DNA from: Xanthomonas sp. NCPPB 1128
Lineage (GTDB): Bacteria > Pseudomonadota > Gammaproteobacteria > Xanthomonadales > Xanthomonadaceae
Reading direction: 5' to 3'
NCBI RefSeq assembly: GCF_001043115.1
Contig: NZ_LFME01000006.1
Location: forward strand, 62,001 to 126,000
DNA length: 64,000 nt
Shown: in pieces, positions 8,754 through 16,631 of the stretch
Layout of the letters: each line of letters starts with the position of its first letter
How positions within the stretch are numbered: position 1 is the first letter of the stretch
The notes under the pieces: model-generated
Databases searched by the model: none
What the model saw: only the letters and a program-made list of their open reading frames with translations
What the model was told of the DNA's origin: nothing
Translations under genes and position numbers: made by a program

Positions 8754-8798
8754 CCCCATGCACGGCGTCTCTGTCGTGCATGGGGTTGTTCGGTTTTT
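8754..8798 (+). terminator. Stem-loop with T-rich tail between virB3 and virB4
   Basis: A perfect 11-bp stem (CCCCATGCACG at 8754-8764, CGTGCATGGGG at 8775-8785) with a 10-base loop is followed by TTGTTCGGTTTTT (8786-8798). This has the form of an intrinsic terminator, but lies inside the secretion operon, 26 bases after virB3 and about 100 before virB4. It could be a partial terminator that lowers expression of virB4-B6, or an mRNA-stabilising element protecting the upstream pilin transcript. Confidence 0.75.
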
Positions 8799-8894
8799 CG
8801 TGTCGGCGCGGTGCTGGTGTGAGCGCGGTCGACGGTTCCCGGGGCATGTGCGCCGGGCCTTGGCAAGACGAAACGGATTCTGAGTTATTCCCTT

Positions 8895-11366
8895 ATGTTC
8901 ATCCCGGATACTTCAATCAGCGAATTCATCTCCATCTCCACGCATGTGGCGCCGTCCGTGCTGAAGACGACGGGAGGAGATTTCATGCTGATCTGGCACT
9001 TGGGCGGGCTTCCGTTCGTGGGCCGCGAAGAGTGGGAGATCGAACACCGGCACAACACCTTCAACCGCATGCTGCAGACGCTGCGCGCCCCGGATTTCGC
9101 CAACGTGGCGTTCTGGGTACACGACGTGCGTCGCCGCCGCCGCATCAAGAACGCAGGCAAGTTCAAGCAGGCGTTCAACCAGGAGCTGTCGGACCAGTAC
9201 TACGGCACCTTGTCCTCGCAGAAGATCATGCAGAACGAGCTGTACATGACCATGATCTATCGCCCGGTGGTGACGGGTAAGCGGCTCATGGACAAGTCGT
9301 CGAGCATTCCGCAGTTGCAGTCCGAACAGGACCAGGCGATCGCCAAGGTGCTCGAACTCGCCGGCAACGTCGAAGCCGTACTCAAGGACTACTCGCCTTA
9401 CCGGCTGAGCATGTACGAAGCCAGCAATGGCGTGGTGTTCTCCGAGGCGCTGGAGTTCTTCGGCTATCTCATCAACCGCATCGATGAGCCGGTGCCGGTG
9501 CTGCAGGCCCCGGTGCCGGCCTATCTGCCGGTCAGCAAGCACATGTTCGCCAACAAGACCGGCGACTTCGTGATCAAGACCCCGGAGGGCGTCAATCATT
9601 TCGGCGCCATCCTGAACATCAAGGAATACACCGACGGGACCTATCCCGGCATTCTCAATGGTTTGAAGTATCTCGACTTCGAGTACGTGGTGACCCACTC
9701 CTTCAGTCCGATGGGGCGGCACGATGCGCTGAAGGTGCTCGACCGCACCAAGGGCATGATGGTGTCCTCCGGCGACAAGGCGGTGAGCCAGATCCACGAG
9801 CTCGACCTGGCGATGGATCAGCTGTCGTCGGGCAATTTCGTGTTGGGCGAGTACCACTTCACCATTGCGGTCTACGCCGAGACCCAGGAAAAGCTCTCAC
9901 AGCAGGTGGCGACCACGCGCGCGGAACTGTCCAATGCCGGTTTCGTCTCGACCAAGGAGGATCTGGCGGTTGCGTCCTCCTTCTATGCCCAGTTGCCAGG
10001 CAACTGGCGTTATCGCACGCGCATCGCCAGTGTCAGCTCGCTGAACTTCCTCGGCCTGTCGCCGCTGCACAACTTCGCCCAGGGCAAGCGCGAGAACAAT
10101 CCTTGGGGCGAATGCGTCACCACCTTGCAGACCACCAACGGCAAGCCGTACTACTTCAATTTCCACGCCACGCATCCGGCGGAGAACTCGCTGGGCGAGA
10201 AGGCGATCGCCAACACCATGGTGATCGGCAAGTCGGGTACCGGTAAGACCGCGTTGATCAACTTCCTGCTCAGCCAGGTGCAGAAGTTCGATCCGATCCC
10301 GACCATCTTCTTCTTCGACAAGGATCGCGGCGCCGAGATCTTCGTGCGCGCCTGCGGCGGCAACTACCTGGCGCTGGAGAACGGCAAGCCCACCGGCTTC
10401 AACCCCTTCCAGTGCGAGCGCACCGAGGCGAACGTGCAGTTCCTGGCCGACCTGATCAAGGTCCTGGCCGGCAAGATCGAGTACACCTCGCGCGAGGAGG
10501 AGGACATCTTCCGCGGCGTGGAAGGCATGCTCGATACGCCCATGCATCTGCGCAGCATGACCAACTTCCGCAAGAGCCTGCCCAACATGGGCGACGACGG
10601 CCTGTACGCGCGCATGCGCAAGTGGACCGCAGGCAATTCGCATGGTTGGGTGTTCGACAACCCGGTCGATACGATCGACCTGGAGAAGGCGAGCATCATC
10701 GGCTTCGACTACACCGACGTCATCGACAACCCGGAAGTGCGCGTTCCGGTCATCAACTACTTGCTGCATCGGCTGGAGGCCCTGATCGACGGCCGGCCGC
10801 TGATCTACGTGATGGACGAGTTCTGGAAGATCCTCGATGGCAAGGGTGGCCTGAAGGAATTCGCCAAGAACAAGCAGAAGACCATCCGTAAGCAGAACGG
10901 CCTGGGCATCTTCGCCACCCAGAGCCCGGAGGATGCGCTCGCCAGCGACATCTCCGCGGCGTTGGTCGAACAGACCGCGACCATGATCCTGCTGCCCAAT
11001 CCCAATGCCAGCAAGGAAGACTACATGGACGGCCTCAAGCTCACCGAGGCCGAGTACCAGGTCGTGGTCAGTCTGGACGAGCGCTCGCGCTGCTTCCTGG
11101 TCAAGCAGGGCCACGGGTCGTCGGTGTGCCAGCTGAATCTGCGCGGCATGGACGATGCGCTGTCGGTCATTTCGGCGTCGACCGACAATATCGAAATCAT
11201 GCACCAGGTGCTGGAGCGCAAGGCCAAGGAGCATGGCGTCGCGCCGGACGATCTGACGCCCGAGCAGTGGTTGAACGAGTTCTACGCACGGCGCAAGGGT
11301 TCCGGAAAATCGGGCCCGGCGAGGGCGGTGTCTTCGGATAATCGGGGGGCGGCGGCGGTCAACTGA
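8895..11366 (+). CDS. virB4: Secretion ATPase VirB4
   Basis: Large inner-membrane-associated ATPase, 823 residues, the normal size for VirB4. Walker A GKSGTGKT is at about 444-451 and Walker B YVMDEFW at about 637-643. The N-terminal CagE/TrbE domain covers about residues 190-400. Start ATG at 8895 opens with MFIPDTSISEF; the ribosome binding site upstream is weak. A 166-base gap with a strong hairpin separates it from virB3. virB5 follows after 56 bases. Confidence 0.95.
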   Translation: MFIPDTSISEFISISTHVAPSVLKTTGGDFMLIWHLGGLPFVGREEWEIEHRHNTFNRMLQTLRAPDFANVAFWVHDVRRRRRIKNAGKFKQAFNQELSDQYYGTLSSQKIMQNELYMTMIYRPVVTGKRLMDKSSSIPQLQSEQDQAIAKVLELAGNVEAVLKDYSPYRLSMYEASNGVVFSEALEFFGYLINRIDEPVPVLQAPVPAYLPVSKHMFANKTGDFVIKTPEGVNHFGAILNIKEYTDGTYPGILNGLKYLDFEYVVTHSFSPMGRHDALKVLDRTKGMMVSSGDKAVSQIHELDLAMDQLSSGNFVLGEYHFTIAVYAETQEKLSQQVATTRAELSNAGFVSTKEDLAVASSFYAQLPGNWRYRTRIASVSSLNFLGLSPLHNFAQGKRENNPWGECVTTLQTTNGKPYYFNFHATHPAENSLGEKAIANTMVIGKSGTGKTALINFLLSQVQKFDPIPTIFFFDKDRGAEIFVRACGGNYLALENGKPTGFNPFQCERTEANVQFLADLIKVLAGKIEYTSREEEDIFRGVEGMLDTPMHLRSMTNFRKSLPNMGDDGLYARMRKWTAGNSHGWVFDNPVDTIDLEKASIIGFDYTDVIDNPEVRVPVINYLLHRLEALIDGRPLIYVMDEFWKILDGKGGLKEFAKNKQKTIRKQNGLGIFATQSPEDALASDISAALVEQTATMILLPNPNASKEDYMDGLKLTEAEYQVVVSLDERSRCFLVKQGHGSSVCQLNLRGMDDALSVISASTDNIEIMHQVLERKAKEHGVAPDDLTPEQWLNEFYARRKGSGKSGPARAVSSDNRGAAAVN

Positions 11367-11422
11367 CCGCTTCGCCCAGTCACGCGTGGCAATGTTTCTA
11401 CAAGATCTGTGTTGAGGTGTTT

Positions 11423-12214
11423 ATGGACAAGACGATGAAATCCTCCAATCGCGTTCGTGTCGTTGCTGTAGCTGCGCTGCTCATGCTGGTGCCAGCGACT
11501 GCTTTTGCGCAGTGGAAAGTGATCGACAATAAACAAATTGACGAGAACAAAACCAATACCAATACGCTGGATAAGAAGCTCGACAAGATCCGTGAAGACC
11601 ACCAGGTCGGCAAGGCCGAGAAGGAAAAGTCCAGCGGCGATGAGGTCGACAAGCCGAAGGAGAAGTTGGTCAAGGTCGATGACAACTATGGCGTCTCCGA
11701 TTGCGCCGCCAAGACCTCGGGAACGCCGGTGTCGCAGGAACAGCAGCAGACCTGCGAATTGATCCAGCGCACGCGCAATTCGCAGTTCAATTACATGGTG
11801 GCGATGTACGACATCACCGAGAAGCGGTTGCAGCGCCTGCGCGACCTGGAACAGCAGCGTGCGAAAATCAGCACGAACCAGATCGGCTTGCTGGAAGACA
11901 ACACCAACAAGCTGATTGCCCTGCGGGCGCTGATGGACATCGATCGGCAGCAGACCGAAGCGGCGATGTTCGCCTACGAGAAGCGCCTGTCCTATCTCAC
12001 GCAGGTGCAGTCCGCTGGTGCCTGGGCCGCGATGCGCGGCAAAAAGGCGCCGTCGGCGACCGATACCGGAAGCAGTGGCAGCCTGTTCGACGGTTTCTCC
12101 GGATTGAGCGACTTTGCGAGCAAGATCGCTGCAGGCGCGGCCATGGGCGTCGCGCTGGAAGCGGTCAAGTCGTCTCGTCCCCAGAATCTCGAGCGTTTGA
12201 GCATCGCGAAGTAA
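11423..12214 (+). CDS. virB5: Probable minor pilin VirB5
   Basis: Exported protein of 263 residues, placed by position between virB4 and virB6. ATG at 11423 is preferred to GTG at 11417 because GAGG (11414-11417) then has normal spacing. Signal peptide about 1-28 (VAALLMLVPATAFAQ). The mature protein is charged and predicted helical: a lysine-rich region (about 35-80), then Q/E-rich helices (RLQRLRDLEQQRAKIS) that may form a coiled coil, as VirB5 proteins do. One pair of cysteines (about 91 and 107). Sequence similarity to classical VirB5 is low, as is usual for the family, so the name rests on order, size and helical content. Confidence 0.75.
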   Translation: MDKTMKSSNRVRVVAVAALLMLVPATAFAQWKVIDNKQIDENKTNTNTLDKKLDKIREDHQVGKAEKEKSSGDEVDKPKEKLVKVDDNYGVSDCAAKTSGTPVSQEQQQTCELIQRTRNSQFNYMVAMYDITEKRLQRLRDLEQQRAKISTNQIGLLEDNTNKLIALRALMDIDRQQTEAAMFAYEKRLSYLTQVQSAGAWAAMRGKKAPSATDTGSSGSLFDGFSGLSDFASKIAAGAAMGVALEAVKSSRPQNLERLSIAK

Positions 12215-12221
12215 TACCCAC

Positions 12222-12256
12222 GTGTCGCCGCTTCCGCCTGATCGGAGCGGCGACAC
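12222..12256 (+). other. Stem-loop between virB5 and virB6
   Basis: A perfect 11-bp inverted repeat (GTGTCGCCGCT at 12222-12232 and AGCGGCGACAC at 12246-12256) with a 13-base loop lies eight bases after the virB5 stop. There is no T run after it, so it is more likely an RNA processing or stability element than an intrinsic terminator. Confidence 0.65.
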
Positions 12257-12298
12257 CTGCTAGAGCTCAGTGATGAGCGTGCGCGTTATGGAGCAGTC

Positions 12299-13396
12299 AT
12301 GGATTTTTTGCAGAACTACGCCAATTACCAGTTCTTCATCCTCATCAACAATTTCTTGCGCGATGAGATCGACTATTTTCAGTGGGCCTTGTTGATCCGC
12401 ATGTCGTGGTGGGTGACGGTGACGGCGATGAGCGCGCTGACGCTGTGGATCCTGCTCAAGGGGTACCGCGTCGCCACCGGCCAATCGCGTGAATCGGCAA
12501 TGGAACTGGTGGTGAGCTCGCTGCGCTCCGCGCTCATCATTGGCGTGGCCATGAGCATGGTGTCCGCCGCCAGGCCTGGGGCCACCACGGGCGATCAGCA
12601 GATGAACGGCCTCTATTGGCGGCTCACCGACGGGCTCAGCAGCGCCATCGTGGAGACCGTGACAGGCGACTCGGAGAGCGCCTATCAGGCCATCGACAAG
12701 AATCTGGCGTTGATGCAGATCGCGATGACGAGCATCGATCAGATCGACACGGCGAGCAACCCGCAGCTGGAAGACGAAAAAAGCCGCGCGCGTTGGTTCA
12801 CTGGCTTGGGGATGGCAGGCCCTGGCGTGGTGGGCGGATCGTTGTTGCTGCTGAACAAACTGGCGATGGCGCTGTTCGTCGGCTTTGGGCCGTTGTTCAT
12901 CCTGTGTCTGCTATTTGATGCAACCAAGTCCTTGTTCCAGAAGTGGCTGATGTACGGGATCGGGACGGTCTTCTCGCTAGCCGTGCTGAGCTTCACGGTC
13001 GGCCTGGCGACGAAGGTGGTCGCGGCAGTGGCGGCCGGGTTCCTGGCCAAGTGGGCGCTTCCCGGCGGCTCGACCGAGGGTGTCAGCAGCATGGCATTGC
13101 AGCAAGGAGGAATCGGCTTGGTGTTGAGTACGCTGATCATCACGGCACCACCAATGGCGGCCTCGTTCTTCCAGGGCACGCTGGGCCAGTTCTCGCCGTA
13201 CTCTGGATTCGGTGCGGTTGGCAAGGATCCGGCGACTGGTAGGCCTTACACGCCACAGGCTCCGAACCCTACGAACGTGTCGAAGAACGAGCTATCTACC
13301 ACCACCAATGCCACTGGTAATTTCGTCGGTAGTCAGGGAACTGGCGCTCAACAGCAACCGGGTTGGCTTGGCAAGGCGAATACCCCTAATGCTTGA
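12299..13396 (+). CDS. virB6: Polytopic membrane protein VirB6
   Basis: Inner-membrane channel component of 365 residues. GGAG just upstream (about 12289-12292) supports the ATG at 12299. Hydrophobic segments are visible at about 40-60, 78-92, 168-186, 188-208, 218-250 and 270-290, matching the TrbL/VirB6 family. The last 70 residues are a soluble Thr/Asn/Gln-rich tail. It closes the canonical virB gene set; a low-GC reading frame follows 35 bases later. Confidence 0.92.
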   Translation: MDFLQNYANYQFFILINNFLRDEIDYFQWALLIRMSWWVTVTAMSALTLWILLKGYRVATGQSRESAMELVVSSLRSALIIGVAMSMVSAARPGATTGDQQMNGLYWRLTDGLSSAIVETVTGDSESAYQAIDKNLALMQIAMTSIDQIDTASNPQLEDEKSRARWFTGLGMAGPGVVGGSLLLLNKLAMALFVGFGPLFILCLLFDATKSLFQKWLMYGIGTVFSLAVLSFTVGLATKVVAAVAAGFLAKWALPGGSTEGVSSMALQQGGIGLVLSTLIITAPPMAASFFQGTLGQFSPYSGFGAVGKDPATGRPYTPQAPNPTNVSKNELSTTTNATGNFVGSQGTGAQQQPGWLGKANTPNA

Positions 13397-13431
13397 TGAG
13401 CTTGTTTTGAGAGTAGCTTGAGATCAGTTAA

Positions 13432-13926
13432 ATGAGATTATCAAATTTGCCATTTTTGACGCTAATCATGGGGCTGGCTGCAAACCCATCTGCATCTTTG
13501 GCTCAAACCGCTTGCCCAGTTGGCACTGCGGCTGGTTCGGCGACTTGTGGTCCATCTAGTGCTGATGAAATTTCTGCGCCACCTCGTCCTACTGGCGAAT
13601 GGATAAAAACGTGGGGCGCTATTGCAACGTCTCCTAGTGGAAATGGTGGAGTAAGTTCTGGTAGAGCTTCGAAAAAAGAAGCTGAGGATGTCGCCTTCAA
13701 GAATTGTCAGAGTGCGGGTGCGCAAAGCTGCAAGGTTGAGTTTGTATATCACAATCAATGTGTAGCCTTGGCGCATCCAGTTGGTGCTAGCGGTGCTGCC
13801 TTTAGTACAGCTGCTACCGTAAGTGATGCAGTAGCACGAGCAAAGTCCCAGTGCAGCGGTTTGGGTAAGGGCGAATGTCAAATTGCTATCGCAGAGTGCT
13901 CTGAGCCAATTTTCAGGAAATATTGA
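13432..13926 (+). CDS. Secreted DUF4189-like cysteine-rich protein
   Basis: Small exported protein of 164 residues with a signal peptide (cleavage near SLAQ, residue 24-25). From about residue 56 it has the DUF4189 pattern: W-AIA, a duplicated A-x-x-NCQSAGAQSCK and A-x-x-QCSGLGKGECQ repeat with paired cysteines, and a final AECSEP. Function of the domain is unknown. Base composition is close to half G+C by eye and codon use is AT-tolerant, unlike its neighbours, suggesting later acquisition or a rapidly exchanged gene. Sitting directly after virB6, it could be an accessory secretion protein, a periplasmic immunity factor or a cargo; the sequence does not decide. No XVIPCD-like Gln-rich C-terminal domain is present. 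Confidence 0.8.
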   Translation: MRLSNLPFLTLIMGLAANPSASLAQTACPVGTAAGSATCGPSSADEISAPPRPTGEWIKTWGAIATSPSGNGGVSSGRASKKEAEDVAFKNCQSAGAQSCKVEFVYHNQCVALAHPVGASGAAFSTAATVSDAVARAKSQCSGLGKGECQIAIAECSEPIFRKY

Positions 13927-14058
13927 GACTTTCCTGCCGAGCTTGTTTTTTTGAATTTTATGTTGTCGTTAAATTTTTGTAATTTCACTATTAAAAATAA
14001 AGATGCATTTATAGACTCTTTTTTGGTTATGAGTGCGGCTGATTTAAGTTGGTGCTTG

Positions 14059-14072
14059 TGAATACGTATGCA
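14059..14072 (+). promoter_or_regulatory. Predicted LacI-family operator, site 1 (alpha-glucosidase gene)
   Basis: TGAATACGTATGCA, a near-palindrome centred on ACGT, lies 93 bases before the alpha-glucosidase start. The identical 14 bases occur in front of the receptor/GH97/glucoamylase genes (19517-19530 inverted, 22028-22041). LacI-family repressors bind such central-CG palindromes. The surrounding 13927-14104 stretch is AT-rich. Confidence 0.7.
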
Positions 14073-14164
14073 AGCATGACTCACATTCCTGCATCAACGC
14101 TACTCTAACGCAGCGTTTCGCGTGCCCGTCGCACGCGCGATCTCTGCCCGAAGGGGGGCGTTGC

Positions 14165-15775
14165 ATGTCTCAGGCTCCATGGTGGCGCGGTGCCGTCATC
14201 TATCAGATCTATCCGCGTAGCTTTCTCGACGCCAACGGCGACGGTATCGGCGACTTGCCGGGCATCGTGCGCAAGCTGGACTACATCGCGGCATTGGGCG
14301 TCGATGCGATCTGGATCTCGCCGTTCTTCAAGTCGCCGATGGCCGATTTCGGCTATGACATCGCCGACTATCGCGAGGTCGATCCGCTGTTCGGCACGAT
14401 GGCCGACTTCGATACCCTGCTGGCCAAGGCGCATGCGCTGGGCCTGAAGGTGATGATCGACCAGGTGCTCAGCCACACCTCGGTGGCGCACGACTGGTTC
14501 AAGGAGAGCCGGCAGAGCCGCGATAATCCGAAGGCCGATTGGTACGTATGGGCCGATGCGCGTGAGGATGGCGCTCCGCCGAACAACTGGCTGTCGATCT
14601 TCGGGGGCGTGGCGTGGCAGTGGGAGCCGCGCCGTGGGCAGTACTATCTGCACAACTTCCTGGCGTCGCAGCCGGATCTGAACTTCCACAATCCGCAGGT
14701 GCAGCAGGCGACGCTGGACAACGTGGAGTTCTGGCTGGCGCGCGGCGTCGACGGCTTCCGGCTGGATGCGATCAATTTCTGCTTCCACGATCCGCAGCTG
14801 CGCGACAACCCGCCCAAGCCCCCGGAAAAGCGAGTCGGCCGCGGCTTCAGCCCGGACAATCCGTACGCGTTCCAGTACCACTACTACAACAACACGCAGG
14901 CGGAGAATCTGCCGTTCCTGCAGCAGCTGCGCGGCCTGCTCGACCGCTATCCGGGCACGGTGAGCCTGGGCGAGATCTCGTCGGAGGATTCCCTGGCGAC
15001 CACGGCCGAGTACACGCGCGCCGGGCACCTGCACATGGGCTACAGCTTCGAACTGCTGACCGACGATTTCAGCGCCGGCTACATCCGTGAGACGGTCTCG
15101 CGCCTGGAAGCGGCGATGACCGAAGGCTGGCCGTGCTGGGCGATTTCCAATCATGACGTGCAGCGCGCGGTGACGCGCTGGGGGCAGGGCGCGGAGACGC
15201 CGGCGTTCGCGCGCCTGCTGATCGCGATGCTGTGCTCGCTGCGCGGCTCGGTTTGCGTCTACCAGGGCGAGGAGTTGGGCCTGGGTGAGGCGGAGGTGCC
15301 GTTCGAGGCGCTGCAGGATCCCTATGGCATTGCGTTCTGGCCGAACTTCAAGGGCCGCGATGGATGCCGGACACCGCTGCCGTGGGATGCCGGCGCGCAA
15401 GCCGGTTTCAGCACTGGCACGCCCTGGCTACCGGTCGCACCCGCGCACCGCGCGCAGTCGGTGGCCGCGCAGGAGGCCGATCCACAGTCGGTCCTGCATG
15501 CGATCCGCCAGTTCCTGGCCTGGCGCAAGCAGCATCCGGCGCTGCGCGAGGGCGACATCGTGTTCCACGAGACCGCCGAGCCCGTGCTGATGTTCGAGCG
15601 TCGCCATGCCGGGCAAACGCTGTTGCTGGCGTTCAATCTGTCGGCCGAGTCTGTGGACGTGGCGGTGCCGGAGGGCGCCTGGCAAGCGCTGGAGGTACCA
15701 GGCGTGCAGCCTGGCACGCTCGGCGAGCGCTTGCGTTTGCCTGGCCATGCGATGGCTTGCCTGCAGAGTGCCTGA
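14165..15775 (+). CDS. aglA: GH13 alpha-glucosidase (transferring type)
   Basis: Cytoplasmic (no signal peptide) enzyme of 536 residues that releases glucose from the non-reducing end of maltose and maltooligosaccharides, and may transfer glucosyl groups. The (beta/alpha)8 landmarks of GH13 are complete: start WWRGAVIYQIYPRSF, DQVLSH at about 99-104, nucleophile D201 in DGFRLDAINF, acid/base E270 in SLGEISS, and SNHDVQR for the third carboxylate. These residue numbers and the length agree with the X. campestris transglucosylating enzyme XgtA as I remember it. A GGGGG-type ribosome binding site sits just before ATG 14165. A predicted LacI-type operator lies 93 bases upstream, tying it to the neighbouring maltose genes. 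Confidence 0.92.
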   Translation: MSQAPWWRGAVIYQIYPRSFLDANGDGIGDLPGIVRKLDYIAALGVDAIWISPFFKSPMADFGYDIADYREVDPLFGTMADFDTLLAKAHALGLKVMIDQVLSHTSVAHDWFKESRQSRDNPKADWYVWADAREDGAPPNNWLSIFGGVAWQWEPRRGQYYLHNFLASQPDLNFHNPQVQQATLDNVEFWLARGVDGFRLDAINFCFHDPQLRDNPPKPPEKRVGRGFSPDNPYAFQYHYYNNTQAENLPFLQQLRGLLDRYPGTVSLGEISSEDSLATTAEYTRAGHLHMGYSFELLTDDFSAGYIRETVSRLEAAMTEGWPCWAISNHDVQRAVTRWGQGAETPAFARLLIAMLCSLRGSVCVYQGEELGLGEAEVPFEALQDPYGIAFWPNFKGRDGCRTPLPWDAGAQAGFSTGTPWLPVAPAHRAQSVAAQEADPQSVLHAIRQFLAWRKQHPALREGDIVFHETAEPVLMFERRHAGQTLLLAFNLSAESVDVAVPEGAWQALEVPGVQPGTLGERLRLPGHAMACLQSA

Positions 15776-16576
15776 GCGCCGGCTGGGTGATTGCTGTCGA
15801 TGGATCTGCCGCATCGCTGCTGATGCGGCTGCGGCACTGCAGAAGGTGCCGATCGTTGAAGATGCAGTCCGACCTGCATCGTGCCGGCTAGCGTCGCGTA
15901 CGCCGATGGCGCTCGATTGGACGGTGGCGATCGAGCGACAGTGACCGCGCCCATCAGTGGCCTGTTGCGGTGACCACGACGTCACGACGTCTTGGCAGTT
16001 GGTGCGCCCGCTAATCAGTGCATGTGTGGTCGCCGACACGAATCCCGTCCTGAAATCAGAAGGGCGGGGCGTGGACTTTGCCGTGCTGGTCCACACCACA
16101 GACAGTTCCATTCCTCCGCCTTCTCGAGCCGGCGACGCGGCCACGCATCCGCCATGCGCGCTGCGCTGGCGTGCATTGCCATGATCGCGACGCCCGTGCG
16201 TGTGCCAACCTCGGCGATCTGGAACGCTGGCTTTTCGCTTGCTGGCAGCTCCGTGCTCTCGCGGCCTTCAGGCTGAAAGCCGTTGTCGACTATGGTCGAG
16301 CCGGTCTCGATCCATCGCGGCCGGACCGCTTTGTCGCGGCTCCATCTCCCGCAATACGCCCGGATGGGGCGGTTCGGGGGAGCGAATCGGATGCGCTGGC
16401 GTGGCTCTTCCTCGTATGCGGGAAGGTGGGCATGCGCTCTCCAAATCGCTCGTTTTCATCCCGATCGAAAAAGACCAGCGGCGCTGCACGCTCCTGATCC
16501 CATCGTTTTGTTGCCCGGCTTCCTGCATCCGGCATTCCGGCACTCGCCACTGCCGGATGCTGCAATCGCCTCAACG
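15776..16576. other. Intergenic region after the alpha-glucosidase
   Basis: About 800 bases with no supportable gene. Several open frames cross it on both strands but none has a ribosome binding site, family motif or coherent composition. The only clear structure is a perfect 10-bp inverted repeat (GCATCCGGCA at 16525-16534, TGCCGGATGC at 16551-16560) close to the receptor terminator. The alpha-glucosidase and the convergent receptor gene face each other here. Confidence 0.5.
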
Positions 16577-16605
16577 AAAACGCCCGCCGGTTGCGCCGGC
16601 GGGCG
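16577..16605 (-). terminator. Rho-independent terminator of the TonB-dependent receptor gene
   Basis: Perfect 10-bp stem CGCCCGCCGG / CCGGCGGGCG (16581-16590 and 16596-16605) with a five-base loop; read on the minus strand it is followed by TTTT (16580-16577). It lies about 27 bases beyond the receptor stop codon. Confidence 0.88.
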
Positions 16606-16631
16606 TGTCGTCTGAATCCGTTACGCGTGGC

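Noticed and set aside
13878-14084. A 68-codon minus-strand frame overlapping the DUF4189 gene end
   Set aside because: It lies in AT-rich DNA, lacks a ribosome binding site and overlaps a supported gene; probably chance.
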